Made by a program: the position numbers and the translations under genes. This document shows, in pieces, positions 1 through 11,233 of a stretch of 64,000 bases of DNA. Each line of letters opens with the position of its first letter. Position 1 is the stretch's first letter. Under the pieces are notes generated by a model. The model saw nothing but the letters and a program-made list of their open reading frames with translations. It made no database searches and was not told the origin of the DNA. Origin of the DNA: Henckelia pumila (Eukaryota > Streptophyta > Magnoliopsida > Lamiales > Gesneriaceae); the NCBI RefSeq assembly GCF_033568475.1, contig NC_133123.1, forward strand, positions 106,021,228 to 106,085,227, read 5' to 3'.

Positions 1-59
1 CCCAATTTATTTAATTAGCATTAATCCTTAATTACTCAATTAGGTTTCGGGCTACTACA
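1..59 (-). repeat. Partial 3' LTR of element G1
   Basis: Bases 1-59 match 5936-5995 apart from two differences and end in the same CTACTACA terminus. This is the outer end of the G1 LTR, truncated by the window edge. Confidence 0.9.
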
Positions 60-75
60 TTCTCCCCCACTTAAG
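60..75 (-). promoter_or_regulatory. Polypurine tract of G1
   Basis: The minus strand reads as a purine run (AGTGGGGGAGAA) directly abutting the 3' LTR, the position where plus-strand DNA synthesis is primed in LTR retrotransposons. Confidence 0.8.
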
Positions 76-266
76 ATGTTTCATCCTCGAAAACAGATCT
101 TAAGTACCGAATGCAAATACAGAAATCAGAAACATTCTTTATTCAAATCAAACGTTTACAGAGTTTGCAACTGAATACAACTTAAAGAATGAAATCAAAA
201 CAACTCAGGATGGTCTTTACGCATCCTGTCCTCAAGCTCCCAAGTAGCTTCCTCAGTGCCTCGGCG

Positions 267-3200
267 CTACCACTGAACTAAAACCAAAGGAATGACTTTG
301 TTCCGTAAAACCTTATCCTTAAAATCAAGGATGCGAAGAGGTTTCTCAACATAAGTCAAATCCTTGTCTACCTGAACCTCAGATCGCTGCAGAATGTGAG
401 ATTCATCCGCCACATACCTTCTCAACAGAGATACGTGGAACACGTCGTGAATACTGGATAGATGCGGTGGCAAAGCTAGTCGATAAGCCAAATCGCCAAT
501 GCTCTCTAAGATCTCAAACGGACCGATAAATCTGGGAGACAACTTGCCCTTAAGGCCAAATCTGAGAATCTTGCGGAAAGGTGACACTCTCAGAAACACT
601 TTCTCCCCGACCTCGAACTGCAAAGGCCTACGCTTGATATTAGCATAGCTGGCCTGACGATCCTGTGCAGTCTTAATCCGTTTCTTGATCTGATCAACAA
701 TGTCTATCGCCTGCTGGATAAACTCCGGTCCTTCAGCCTGTCTCTCCCCCACTTCTTCCCAGAAGAGTGGAGTACGACAACGTCGCCCATACAACGCTTC
801 AAAAGGTGTCATCCCAATACTAGTGTGATAGCTGTTGTTGTAAGCGAACTCGATCAACGGCAAATGATCCTGCCAGGCTGAACCAAAATCCATGACGCAC
901 GCTCTAAGCATATCCTCTAACGTACGGATGGTGCGCTCTGACTGACCATCAGTCTCTGGATGATAGGCTGTACTCAAACTGAGAGTAGTACCCATCGCAC
1001 GCTGAACACTCCCCCAGAATCTAGAAGTAAACCTGGGGTCCCGATCGCTGACAATGCTCACAGGCACTCCATGAAGTCGAACGATCTCCTGAATGTACAA
1101 CCGAGCCATACGATCCACATTGTACTCCCGGCTATAGGCAATGAAATGCGCTGACTTGGTGAGTCGGTCCACCACAACCCAGATAGCATCACAGTTCCTC
1201 GAGGATACCGGCAAATGGGTCACAAAGTCCATAGTGATAAACTCCCATTTCCATTCAGGAATAGGCAGACTGTGAAGCAATCCTCCAGGTCGTCGGTGCT
1301 CTGCCTTGACCTGTTGACACACCAAACATCTGGAAACAAACTGATAAACACTGCGTTTCATTCCCTTCCACCAGAAACGAGTAGGTAGATCCTTGTACAT
1401 CTTGTTGCTCCCAGGATGAATACTCAACTTAGTGCGATGTGCCTGAGATAAAATCTCCTCTCGCAACTCTTCATCCTGCGGAATCACAAGCCTACCAGAC
1501 AAACACAAAAAGCCATCTGACTGATAATGAAATCCAGACGAGCTACCCTCATTAGCTAGACGAGCTAAACGCTGGGTCTTCGAATCAGACATCTGAGCAT
1601 CTCGGATCCGCGAATACAAGGCTGGCTCAGATAATATCGCAAACATCCGGATACTCTGCATACCTTTCTTATGCTTGAAGGTATAACCTGAAGTACAACA
1701 GTCACTGATCGCACTAGACATCGAACAAGTCTGAAGTGCGGATAGTCGCACCTTGCGACTCAAAGCATCAGCGGTGAGATTAGCAGCTCCCGGATGGTAC
1801 TTAATCTCGCAATCATAGTCCTTAAGCAAGTCCATCCAACGTCTCTGTCTCATGTTCAATTCTGCCTGAGTGAACAAATACTTGAGACTCTTATGGTCGG
1901 TGAAGATCTCAAATTTCTCGCCATAAAGATAATGACGCCAGATCTTCAAAGCGAACACAATGGCTGCCAATTCAAAATCATGGACTGGGTAGTTGTCCTC
2001 GTGAAGCTTCAGCTGTCTAGAAGCGTATGCGATCACATGCCCATTCTGAGTCAGGACACAGCCTAACCCCTGAAGAGAAGCATCCGTGTAAACTACATAC
2101 CCTCCAGATCCTGACGGTAAAGCCAACACCGGCGCAGAAGTCAACCGCCGTCGAAGCTCACGGAAATTCTCCTCACACTCGGAGGACCACTCGAAATCCA
2201 CACCCTTGCGGGTAAGCTGCGTCAACGGTCGAGCTAACTGAGAGAAGTTCAGAATGAAGCGACGATAATACCCTGCTAGACCCAGAAAACTACGGATCTC
2301 AGCAACTGTCGTCGGACGCGACCAATTAAGTACCGCTTCAATCTTGCTTGGATCAACAGAAATTCCCTCCCTGGATATGATATGGCCAAGAAAAACCACT
2401 CTATCCATCCAGAACTCACACTTGCTCAGCTTGGCGTACAATTGCTCATCTCGAAGAGTCTGCAGTACCAACCGCAAGTGAGAAACATGCTCTTTCGTAT
2501 TACGCGAATAAACCAGGATGTCATCAATGAAGACCACGACAAACTTGTCCAAATACTCCCTGAAGACACGGTTCATTAGATCCATGAATATAGCCGGCGC
2601 ATTAGTCAAACCAAATGGCATAACTAGGAACTCGTAATGACCATAGCGAGTACGGAATGCAGTCTTGGCTACGTCCTGATCACGGACTCTCAACTGATGA
2701 TACCCAGATCTCAAGTCAATCTTGGAGTAAATTGATGTGCCCTGCAGCTGGTCAAACAAGTCATCAACACGAGGCAACGGATACTTGTTCTTCACAGTCA
2801 CTCGATTCAGCTGCCGATAGTCAATGCACAGCCGCATTGACCCATCCTTCTTCTTCACAAAGAGAACAGGAGCTCCCCAAGGAGATACACTAGGACGAAT
2901 GTACCCCTTGTCCAAAAGATCCTGTAGCTGATTCTTTAACTCACGCATCTCTGACGGAGCCAGACGATACGGTGCTCTAGAAATAGGCGAAGTACCCGGC
3001 ATCAACTCTATGCCAAACTCGACTTCCCTAGCAGGAGGAAAACCCGGAATCTCATAAGGAAACACATCTGGAAATTCATCCACAACAGGAATGCTCTCTA
3101 TCCCAATACTCTCAGCGGACAAATCAACTGCATAGATAAGGTAGCCTTCCCCGCCAGACTCCAGAGCTCGACAGGCTCTCAAAGCTGATACCAAAGGCAT

Positions 3201-4610
3201 CGGGGGTCGCGCTCCCTCACCATAGAAAAACCAGCTCTCACTCCCTTCCGGATGAAAGCGTACTAATCTCTGATAGCAGTCCACTGAAGCTCGATAGGTA
3301 GTCAGCACATCTATTCCCAGAATGCAATCAAAGTCGTCCATCGCCAGGACCATGAGATTCGCCAACAGAACGTTCCCTTCGAACTCTAAAGGGCAACCCA
3401 TCACTAGACGCTTAGCCAAAGCAGATTGGCCCGTCGGAGTAGAAACAGACATCACTACGTCTAGTGCAATGCATGGTAACTTATGCCTCTTAACAAAACG
3501 TGCAGAAATGAAGGAATGAGATGCACCAGTGTCAATAAGTACAAGAGCAGGTATACCATAAAGCATAAATGTACCTGCGATGACTTTCTCATTCTCCTCC
3601 ACAGCCTGATCATGTCTCAGGGCAAACACCTGGCCAGAAGCTCGTGGCCTCAAATGAGAACTCCCAGCAGACTGTCCCTGCGACCTCTGCTGTACGGTAG
3701 CCTGAGAACCCGATCCTGAACCAGAACCAGAACCGCCTCCCCCAGACTGTGGACAATCCCTCCGGATATGACCAGTCTCTCCACAACGGAAACAAGCTCC
3801 AGAAGCCCTGCGGCACTTGTCGGATGGATGGTTCTTCCCACAGTGATCACACTTGTCCTTCTTACCGAAACGGACAACACCCCCAGAACCAGAGGAAGAA
3901 GAAGATCCAGACTTCTTGAAAGTTTGGGCACGGGGACCCAAAGAACTAGCAGGTCTCGATTGAGAGAAAGACCTATTCCGCCGAATGCTGTCCTCCGCCT
4001 GATGACAACGGCTCACCAAACCCTCGTAGGACATGTCGTCGCCAACCGCCACACGGTCATGGATCTCAGGGTTAAGGCCCTGAAGGAACAGATTATACTT
4101 CATCTCTGAGCTATCAGCAATCTCGGGGCAATAGGATAGCAGATCAAAGAACCTCTGCTGATACTCATCGATAGACATGGTTCCCTGTCGCAGACTCAGT
4201 AGCTCGCCTGCTTTCGACTGTCGGAGTGCAGGAGGAAAATACCGCTTTTGGAAAGCTGTGCGGAACTCGGCCCAGGTGGCCACTCCTCTCGCCGCAACAA
4301 AAGGTGCAGAAGTAAACCTCCACCACCTGCGCGCACGCCCATCCAGAAGATAGCCAAGGGTCTCCACCTTCTGCTCATCGGTGCATTGGAAAGTCTGAAA
4401 AGTCGTCTCCATGCGGTCTAACCAGTTCTCCGCATCCTCTGGAGACTCACCTCCAACTAAGGGCTTAGGACCCATAGCTAAGAATCGATGCACAGTGAAA
4501 CGCTCGTCGTCATGGTGACGATGACGCCGTTCTCGACGAGGCTCCCGGTCGGCATCACCCCAACGCCCACCAACACTGCCATGAGAACTCTGGTCGTCAC
4601 GATTTGACAT
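267..4610 (-). CDS. Gag-pol polyprotein of G1, open but lacking its last 23 residues
   Basis: This 1447-residue polyprotein would make the retrotransposon capsid and its replication enzymes. In order: gag capsid (about 50-230); two zinc knuckles ([13 protein letters not shown] and [14 protein letters not shown], about 254-286); aspartic protease ([10 protein letters not shown] near 360); reverse transcriptase with FIDD near 694; RNase H (about 838-960); integrase with an HHCC zinc site (H1058-C1098 region) and DDE residues in MDFV, VSDRD and DGQSE; then a chromodomain-like tail. The start follows a short leader after the primer site. The frame is closed by TAG at 267-269, yet the same frame continues through the family's usual EEATWELE tail to a TGA at 195-197, so the stop looks premature. 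No other lesion was seen. Confidence 0.93.
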   Translation of the reverse strand: MSNRDDQSSHGSVGGRWGDADREPRRERRHRHHDDERFTVHRFLAMGPKPLVGGESPEDAENWLDRMETTFQTFQCTDEQKVETLGYLLDGRARRWWRFTSAPFVAARGVATWAEFRTAFQKRYFPPALRQSKAGELLSLRQGTMSIDEYQQRFFDLLSYCPEIADSSEMKYNLFLQGLNPEIHDRVAVGDDMSYEGLVSRCHQAEDSIRRNRSFSQSRPASSLGPRAQTFKKSGSSSSSGSGGVVRFGKKDKCDHCGKNHPSDKCRRASGACFRCGETGHIRRDCPQSGGGGSGSGSGSGSQATVQQRSQGQSAGSSHLRPRASGQVFALRHDQAVEENEKVIAGTFMLYGIPALVLIDTGASHSFISARFVKRHKLPCIALDVVMSVSTPTGQSALAKRLVMGCPLEFEGNVLLANLMVLAMDDFDCILGIDVLTTYRASVDCYQRLVRFHPEGSESWFFYGEGARPPMPLVSALRACRALESGGEGYLIYAVDLSAESIGIESIPVVDEFPDVFPYEIPGFPPAREVEFGIELMPGTSPISRAPYRLAPSEMRELKNQLQDLLDKGYIRPSVSPWGAPVLFVKKKDGSMRLCIDYRQLNRVTVKNKYPLPRVDDLFDQLQGTSIYSKIDLRSGYHQLRVRDQDVAKTAFRTRYGHYEFLVMPFGLTNAPAIFMDLMNRVFREYLDKFVVVFIDDILVYSRNTKEHVSHLRLVLQTLRDEQLYAKLSKCEFWMDRVVFLGHIISREGISVDPSKIEAVLNWSRPTTVAEIRSFLGLAGYYRRFILNFSQLARPLTQLTRKGVDFEWSSECEENFRELRRRLTSAPVLALPSGSGGYVVYTDASLQGLGCVLTQNGHVIAYASRQLKLHEDNYPVHDFELAAIVFALKIWRHYLYGEKFEIFTDHKSLKYLFTQAELNMRQRRWMDLLKDYDCEIKYHPGAANLTADALSRKVRLSALQTCSMSSAISDCCTSGYTFKHKKGMQSIRMFAILSEPALYSRIRDAQMSDSKTQRLARLANEGSSSGFHYQSDGFLCLSGRLVIPQDEELREEILSQAHRTKLSIHPGSNKMYKDLPTRFWWKGMKRSVYQFVSRCLVCQQVKAEHRRPGGLLHSLPIPEWKWEFITMDFVTHLPVSSRNCDAIWVVVDRLTKSAHFIAYSREYNVDRMARLYIQEIVRLHGVPVSIVSDRDPRFTSRFWGSVQRAMGTTLSLSTAYHPETDGQSERTIRTLEDMLRACVMDFGSAWQDHLPLIEFAYNNSYHTSIGMTPFEALYGRRCRTPLFWEEVGERQAEGPEFIQQAIDIVDQIKKRIKTAQDRQASYANIKRRPLQFEVGEKVFLRVSPFRKILRFGLKGKLSPRFIGPFEILESIGDLAYRLALPPHLSSIHDVFHVSLLRRYVADESHILQRSEVQVDKDLTYVEKPLRILDFKDKVLRNKVIPLVLVQW

Positions 4611-4658
4611 CTACAAAAATACCTCAAGATGAGACTAAATCCCAAGAATTCTTTTGCA

Positions 4659-4671
4659 GGCTTTGATACCA
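4659..4671 (-). promoter_or_regulatory. Primer binding site of G1 (tRNA-iMet type)
   Basis: The minus strand reads TGGTATCAAAGCC four bases inside the 5' LTR. This matches the usual plant initiator-methionine primer site TGGTATCAGAGCC except at one base. Confidence 0.85.
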
Positions 4672-5662
4672 TAAATGTAGTGACCCTTACCCGGATCACC
4701 TACTAAACAGAACTTAGGCATGCAATTAACTTAATTAAACAGATATCAGAATAAAACTGCGGAATCCAAATAACATTATACAATCCCAAGTAAAGGAATC
4801 TGTAATTATCCAATAATATACAACCAAATCGAATAGCTGTATAACCCAAACAACAGTAATAAAACCTAAGCGAAGCTCCAGCCGGCCAACCGCTGACTAG
4901 CCCCTCCTGGATCCACCCTCCTCGTCCAATCGCAAACCTGGCCCATGGAATAGGGTGTCCAGAAAATACAGAGTACGAGACGTGAGCATAAAACGCTCAG
5001 TGCGAGAGTATGAGTATACATGCATGCAAAGTGAACTCCCTATAGACTCGAGGTCAAGGATCAGATAACAGAGACAGACCGGGCCCTGGTATGTAGCACG
5101 CTGTGCCGTCGCTTCAGGAGGTGGCTCCCATACCGAGATAACCGTGGAAACGCCGGACCCAAATCGATGGAAGTCCAATCCACTAACAGGATAGGGTACA
5201 ACTCTACTAACAGACATCTCGAAGGAGATACAGCAAGATGCAAATGAATGCAGCATAATATCATGGCATATAAATCATGCAGTCACATAATACATGCATA
5301 CTCAGTCAGGATATCTCGAACAGTACTTTCGTACCTCAAATACCAGGTAGGCACTACCAGCTCTAAGTCCAAGCCTAAAGTCCGCCTACACAGCGAAATG
5401 ATACTACTATCATTACAGTGCTCTAAAAGCCTTAACTAAGTTATTGCATACTCCTAAATATTTATAGGAAGCAAAAGCTATACCTTCGTCCGTCGTTAGC
5501 CCTTTGATGTCGATTCCTCCAGAACTTGGGCACAACTCTGCTACGACTACCGAACGCCTCTCCGACCTCCGGACCAAGCCAAAGAAGACTAGAACAGCTC
5601 CAAAAGAACTAGAAATAGAGAGGAAATCCGGAATTGGCAAGGAGAAATGAAGTCTCGGCCTT

Positions 5663-5671
5663 CTATTTATA
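5663..5671 (-). promoter_or_regulatory. TATA box of the G1 LTR promoter
   Basis: The minus strand reads TATAAATAG. It lies about 325 bases inside the LTR from its 5' end in element orientation and directly downstream of the palindrome array. Transcription would start near 5635-5645; this start is inferred. Confidence 0.6.
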
Positions 5672-5672
5672 G

Positions 5673-5935
5673 ACAACGATCGGAACTTCCGATCCTTGAT
5701 CGGAACGTCCGAACCTCGATCGGAACGTCCGATCCTGCCATCGGAGCTTCCGAAGATCCTGATCTGCCACGTGTCAAAATATCACTTGATGACTCCGGAT
5801 AGGGGTGATCGGAGCTTCCGATCCAGCCACACGTCATGGATGACGTAATATCATCGGTGCCTCCGATCCTCATCGAAGCTTCCGATCCCGATCGGAGCTT
5901 CCGATCGTCCCTTCGGAGCTTTCGATCCGTCCAAT
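5673..5935 (-). repeat. Array of short palindromes in U3 of the G1 LTR
   Basis: About ten degenerate copies of an odd-length palindrome typified by GATCGGAACTTCCGATC (8-base arms around a single central base) are packed immediately upstream of the TATA box. Variants include GATCGGAACGTCCGATC and GATCGGAGCTTCCGATC. A regulatory role is inferred from position. The spacing between GAA and TTC is one base, so these are not standard heat-shock elements. Confidence 0.7.
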
Positions 5936-5995
5936 CCCCAATTTATTTAATTAGCATTAATCCATAATTACTCAATTAGGGTTCGGGCTACTACA

Positions 5996-6210
5996 TAGAC
6001 CCCATTTTATGCTTCCAATGTTGTTACAATGGAAAAAATGTTGCATATGCCTTTAAACTAACTAAATACATATCCTACAAATTCATTAGAGGATCCTAAA
6101 ATAGTGATGCTCAATCACATGAAATACTTGCCAAATAAACAAAAAACATAGTCATAGAGAAATACATCAAATACCGTGCATAGGAAAACAATACAAAAAC
6201 TACCAATACA
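5996..6210. other. AT-rich flank downstream of the GRF gene
   Basis: This is the sequence between the G1 terminus and the stop of the minus-strand GRF gene. It probably contains the 3' untranslated region of that gene. No coding region or repeat was recognised. Confidence 0.4.
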
Positions 6211-6726
6211 TCACATCTTACTAATGAGGAATAATACCAGTAGAAACAGGAAACAAATCATTGCACTAAGGAACCCAAAACAATAGCAACAAACGTGTTC
6301 CCGTCCATAAGGGAAAGTTTTCAAGCCCATGCTAGGGATCATAGTCGTAGATGATATCCCACAATCAGTATGATGTAATCCATGGGTGGCATATGTCTCA
6401 GGTTGGTTCGAAGGAGACCCAATTTGACTGGCAGAATTGGTTCTTGTGTGCTCGTTAAAACGCATTCGGATACCACTATCCAAAGATTGGTCTCCAATAT
6501 TAGATGAGTTACTGTCGATTTTATAAGAACGTCCCTCTGTGAAATTATCAATACTAGCATGGTACTCATCGAACCAGAAGAATCTCTTGCCATGTTTCAG
6601 CCCGACTGGACATATGTAATACTGTTGCCCATGACGGGTTGAGTGATTCCCTGCTGTCCGTAATTTCATTAGGCCGTTCCCGCATTCACATTCTGGTGGT
6701 GTCTTCAAATCCATGAGACCTATCAC
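6211..6726 (-). CDS. GRF-type zinc-finger protein with C-terminal membrane segment
   Basis: This frame encodes up to 171 residues. Residues 11-55 resemble a GRF zinc finger, a small nucleic-acid-binding module: a CECG start, a conserved MKLRTA stretch, then YYICP and RFFWFDEY, with C13, C15 and C39 as likely ligands. The Gly-Arg-Phe signature is replaced by GQQY. The middle is polar and low-complexity. Residues about 149-169 form a strongly hydrophobic segment (FLSAMICFLFLLVLFLI), so the product may be tail-anchored, as in other small plant GRF proteins. A possible splice acceptor lies just before the internal ATG of MDLKTPP, so this may be the last exon of a longer gene whose 5' part was separated by element G2. 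Host gene or TE-captured fragment cannot be decided here. Confidence 0.6.
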   Translation of the reverse strand: MIGLMDLKTPPECECGNGLMKLRTAGNHSTRHGQQYYICPVGLKHGKRFFWFDEYHASIDNFTEGRSYKIDSNSSNIGDQSLDSGIRMRFNEHTRTNSASQIGSPSNQPETYATHGLHHTDCGISSTTMIPSMGLKTFPYGREHVCCYCFGFLSAMICFLFLLVLFLISKM

Positions 6727-6892
6727 CGCACAGAATCAGATGTTTCATCAATACGAAAGAAAACTAAAATTTATAATCCAATCAAATACAAGAATTTTAA
6801 ACCCATTTGATAATTGCAAATATATAAATTGAAACTGACCTAAACGGCTAAATAGAATCTTGGTCAATTGTTAACGATGCATTTTTTTGTTC
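6727..6892. other. Short AT-rich segment between GRF exon and G2
   Basis: Probably intron or 5' flank of the GRF gene. Its natural continuation lies beyond G2, at 15849 onward. No independent feature was seen. Confidence 0.4.
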
Positions 6893-6897
6893 ATTGT

Positions 6898-8885
6898 TGT
6901 GAGACCTCGATTTTAAACCACTAATCTCGGATTAAACAACAAGTAAGCGAACAAGAATCCAAGACTAAAACAATTCAAAAGTTTTTTTTTTTTTTTTTTT
7001 TAAACGCCCGCGCCCGCGCGAGGAACCAAGCTCGCGCGCGCGCGAGGAACGCCTCGCCCGCGCGCGGAAGGCCTGGGCAGAAAAATGCTCAGGCTGCGGG
7101 AAGAGAAAAAAAAAAGGATTCCGCGCTTGGTCCGACATGCCTTCAAATACAAATGAATTAACAGGGTGTAGGGAAACATGCCATAACAAGTCATGCTTTC
7201 AGAAGGCCTAAAACAACCAGAAGTCTAAATCGATAAAGCAACAACATACTTCGATTTCAGATTACAATCCGAATACAAACTAATTCGAATAACAAAACAT
7301 ATCAAGTTCGAGTTCTAACATGCTTCAATCTTAAACTAGATAAACATGCTAATTCGACTTCTAAACCGAGTCTCACTTCTACTACTTGCCCTCGAAGCTA
7401 ACCATGCCTCTTCTGACTTGTTCCTGCCCTACCTGTTGCCAAGTACACATACAAAACAAAGCAACAGCCGGATAACCGGTGAGAATGATAATCCCAGTAA
7501 AAGCAACATATCAAGTAATGAATACACAACATGCTATCAAACCACATATTCAAGTCGAAGTTAATGATATGCATGTCTTTAAAACCAGGATATCGATTCT
7601 GATAAACACGGGAGTATTGCTCTGCTTTTGGGATCCCGAGGATGAGATCACGTAACGACTCACCGACTCTCCCAATCGAGGTGGTGCCACGTATCCCACT
7701 CCTCTAGACTTTGAGCAACCATAATGAGTATGCTAGTACTAGGCGAAATACTACAACCTAGGCCACTCAATCATAGTTCCCAAACGTCTAACAAAAAGGC
7801 GGTTCTGCCCGCTGAAATCAAAGTAGGCTCAAGATGAATGCATAACAGAAACATAAACATAAGCCACATAACAAAAACTCAATCAATCAACAATTACAAG
7901 TTCCACGTGCTAGAACAAGTATCAATGCAATATGTGATTTAAAAAGGGAAACTCGAGAACCAACAGTCCCGAGTATGCTATCCCGCTACGATGACTGCTT
8001 TTACCTTTCAATGCAGTAGTTCCAACTCCAGGAAAGCTACAACAAAAGATTGTATCAACAACTATACAATCTAAACAACAACTACGGATCAAGGTAAATC
8101 TCATTACCGATCTTCGTCCAACTCTGAAACGATCAATCAGCTGCTAACTCAGGGCTTGACAACTCCAAACGAATCTGTTCAGATACAAGAGATTGATCAA
8201 CAACAAAGACCAACTTACAAGCCAAGTTCAACAACTCAAAAACGGTTCGAAACCCTCAAAACTCAAACCGACGGCATAACGGCTATAAACTGAACAAACC
8301 GGCAACGCAGACAGCAGTTCAATACTGATATCAACTCAATTCAATGCTAAAACCACAACAACAAGACAAACCCAACAAATCTCAAAACCCACATTTTCGA
8401 ATAATACTTCCAAAAATCATAACAATTCCGAACGTCGCTCTAATTCAAAACCGACAGATAATAAACGATCAGAACTCTGTAGAGAACAACATACTCGAAT
8501 CTCAAACGATTCTAACAACATCCAAAAACTAGAATGTATCCGATCGTAGAAAAACTTACGATAGAACGAAGCTCTCGCAGCAGTGATCGCTAATCTGCCT
8601 TCAGAAATAATTTCCAACGGACGGATCGAGCTCGGACTGAAATCCCAAAGCTTGGAATGAGAAGGGGGCGGCTCTAATGGAGGAGGCGTGCAATGAGGAA
8701 GAAGGAGAAGACTTCCCTAATCAATTCCAAGTGTAGATAATATATAAAACTCAAAATTTGCGTTTTAGTCCCTGAAATTCCAAAATTTGCAAAAAGGACC
8801 CTGATCAAAATCAAGTCGGCTCGTGAACTCTGCAATCTCCGATTAACTCAAATAAACTCATTTAAGATAAAAACGGGGCGTTACA
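6898..8885 (-). repeat. 3' LTR of G2 (1988 bp)
   Basis: It starts TGTGAGACC and ends GGGGCGTTACA on the plus strand. It contains a 20-base T run (6982-7001) next to a CG-alternating block with the perfect palindrome CTCGCGCGCGCGCGAG at about 7030-7045. A possible TATA sequence (minus) lies near 8739-8749. Confidence 0.95.
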
Positions 8886-8901
8886 ATTCTCCCCCACTAA
8901 G
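8886..8901 (-). promoter_or_regulatory. Polypurine tract of G2
   Basis: The minus strand reads TTAGTGGGGGAGAAT directly against the 3' LTR. Confidence 0.8.
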
Positions 8902-8983
8902 AAGAGATTTCGTCCTCGAAATCAACGAGAACCACAACTCATAAGATAGAATAAAGAACTAAAGACAGTAAGAAGAACTCACG

Positions 8984-10069
8984 TCATCCGAACAACTCTG
9001 GAAAACGTTGTCTCATGTCAGATTCTGTCTCCCAAGTCGCTTCCTCGACTCCGTGACGGCTCCACTGCACTTTCACCAACGGAATCAACTTGGTTCTGAG
9101 TTGCTTTTCTTTCCGATCAAAGATCTGAATCGGTCGCTCAAAATAGCTCAGGGTCTCGTCTAACTCGGCTTCGTCAGGCTGAAGGATATGAGAAATATCT
9201 GGTTGGTACTTTCGCAGCATAGAGACATGAAAAACGTCGTGAATACCAGATAAAGACGGAGGAAGTGCAAGTCTGTAGGCAAGATCGCCTATCTTCTCGA
9301 GAATCTCGTACGGACCGATGAATCTCGGAGATAACTTTCCTCTCTTACCGAATCTGATGGTGCCTCTGAACGGAGAAATCTTAAGGAATACACGGTCTCC
9401 CTGCTCAAAACTCAGAGGTCGACGTCTGACATTCGCATACTTCGCCTGTCTATCTTGAGCTGACTTCATTCTGGTCTGAATGATCTTAACCTGCTCTGCC
9501 ATATCTCTAAGCATCTCCGGTCCCAAATCTGGTGACTCGGACAATTCATCCCAAAACAACGGAGATCGGCACTTTCTACCATACAAAGCCTCAAAAGGCG
9601 CCATACCGATACTCGCTTGGAAGCTGTTGTTGTAAGAAAACTCGACAAGAGGCAAAGAATCCTGCCAACTAGTGCCAAAGTGTAGCACTACCGCTCGCAG
9701 CATATCCTCCAACGTCTGGATAGTCCGCTCTGACTGTCCATCTGTCTGAGGATGATAAGCTGTACTCAGATGCAATCGAGTACCAAGTGCCCCCTGAAGA
9801 CTGTGCTAGAAGTGAGAAGTGAATCTAGGATCTCTGTCTGAAACGATCGACTTCGGCACACCATGCAATCTCACAACATTGCTAACATACAACTCAGCCA
9901 TCTGATCATGACGATACGTCATCCTGTATGGAATAAAACACGCAGACTTCGTCAATCGGTCGATCACTACCCAAATAGCATCGCATCCTCGAACGGATCG
10001 TGATAGCTTCGTGACAAAATCCATAGAAATGTGATCCCATTTCCATTCAGGAACAGATAGGCTGTGCAA
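8984..10069 (-). pseudogene. G2 integrase core and chromodomain-like tail (broken)
   Basis: This segment holds the integrase catalytic core: [17 protein letters not shown], then [13 protein letters not shown]. It is followed by the [14 protein letters not shown] and FHVSMLRKY region and a chromodomain-like tail ending VEEATWETESDMRQRFPELFG. TAG at 9806-9808 interrupts the core between the second Asp and the Glu, where the related G1 has a Trp codon, so it looks like a TGG to TAG change. The tail is complete here, unlike in G1, and ends in TGA at 8984-8986. Confidence 0.9.
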
Positions 10070-10081
10070 AAGACCACCTGG

Positions 10082-11224
10082 TCACTTCCGCTCTGCTTTC
10101 ACTTGCTGACAATTCAAACACCGAGATACAAATCTCGCAACATCGTCCTTCATTCTCTTCCACCAGAACTGACTCTTCAGATCGTTGTACATCTTACGAC
10201 CTCCAGGATGAACGCTAAACCGACTGCAATGAGCCTCTCGGAGAATACGCTGTCTCAACTCCGAAATATCAGGCACAACAATACGGTTATTCACAAACAA
10301 AACGTCATCTCTAACCTGGAATTCTGATTGATGCCCAGTTCTGACTTTCTCTAACGAAACCTGAATGCTCGGCTCAGACTTCTGTGCTTCTCTGATTGCA
10401 ACAAACAACTCCGGCTCGGCTTGAATAGCAAACACTCTGATAGTCTCCCTATCTGTTTCAAACTCTAAACCAGAAGTGCAACAATCATCGACCAACTGAG
10501 AAACACCGATAGTTGAAAGAGATAGAGAACAAAGCTTTCGGCTCAAGGCATCTGCAACTGCATTCGACTTCCCTGGATAATACTTGATCTCACAGTCGAA
10601 ATCCTTCAACAGATCTAACCATCTTCTCTGTCTCATATTCAGCTCTGCCTGTGAAAACAAATACTTAAGACTCTTATGATCAGAAAAGATCTCGAAAGAC
10701 TCACCATAAAGATAGTGACGCCAGATCTTCAAAGCAAATACAATTGCTGCAAGTTCAAGATCATGAACCGGATAACGAGTCTCGTGCGGTTTCAGCTGCC
10801 TCGATGCATACGCTATCACTTGCTTATGCTGCATAAGAACACAACCCAAACCTCGGTTAGAAGCATCACAATACACTGTGAAACCTCCAGTACCCTTCGG
10901 AATAGAAATAATTGGAGCACTGGTCAGTCTCCTCTTCAGATCAACAAAGCTAGCCTCACAATCTGTAGTCCAGACAAAAGGCGCAATCTTCTGAGTCAGC
11001 TGGGTAATAGGCTTGGAAATAGACGAGAAACCCTCGATGAAACGACGGTAATAACCAGCTAAACCCATGAAGCTTCGGATCTCAGGTACTGATGTCGGTC
11101 TAGGCCAATTCATAACCGCTTCGATTTTGCTGGGATCGACAGAAATCCCATCTTCAGAAATAATATGACCGAGAAAGACAACTCGATCTAACCAGAATTC
11201 GCATTTCGATAGCTTGGCAAACAA
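10082..11224 (-). pseudogene. G2 reverse transcriptase thumb, RNase H and integrase zinc domain (broken)
   Basis: The frame reads from [18 protein letters not shown] through the connection region. It continues into RNase H ([45 protein letters not shown]) and an integrase HHCC zinc domain (H...H in [14 protein letters not shown] in [10 protein letters not shown]). It ends at TGA 10082-10084, where G1 keeps Arg, so a CGA to TGA change is likely. It is in the same frame as the neighbouring pieces. Confidence 0.9.
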
Positions 11225-11233
11225 CTGCTCAAC

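Larger units (their letters stand above)
1..5995 (-). mobile_element. Ty3/gypsy LTR retrotransposon G1 (Tekay/Del-like), left end cut by window
   Basis: On the minus strand the element runs from its 5' LTR (4676-5995) through a tRNA-Met primer site and one long gag-pol frame to a polypurine tract and the start of the 3' LTR, of which only 59 bases lie in the window. Domain order is gag, protease, reverse transcriptase, RNase H, integrase, with a chromodomain-like tail, which is the plant Tekay/Del chromovirus arrangement. The two visible LTR ends (1-59 and 5936-5995) differ at two positions. The right flank begins TAGAC (5996-6000), but the matching left duplication lies outside the window, so the insertion cannot be verified here. 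Confidence 0.93.
4676..5995 (-). repeat. 5' LTR of G1 (1320 bp)
   Basis: The LTR is bounded by TGTAGTG and CTACTACA on the plus strand (TG...CA). In element orientation the U3 lies at the high-coordinate side, with a palindrome array and then a TATA box. Diverged relatives of this LTR occur at 20806-23000. Confidence 0.9.

Noticed and set aside
5673..5935. CRISPR-like array of palindromes
   Set aside because: Copies are degenerate and irregularly spaced, lie within an LTR, and the genome is a plant. There are no unique spacers of constant length.
5673..5935. Heat-shock elements in the G1 LTR
   Set aside because: GAA and TTC are separated by one base, not the two of the standard element.
5996..6000. 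TAGAC flank of G1 equals the TAGAC target duplication of B1
   Set aside because: The two sites are unrelated in surrounding sequence. A 5-base match is easily due to chance.
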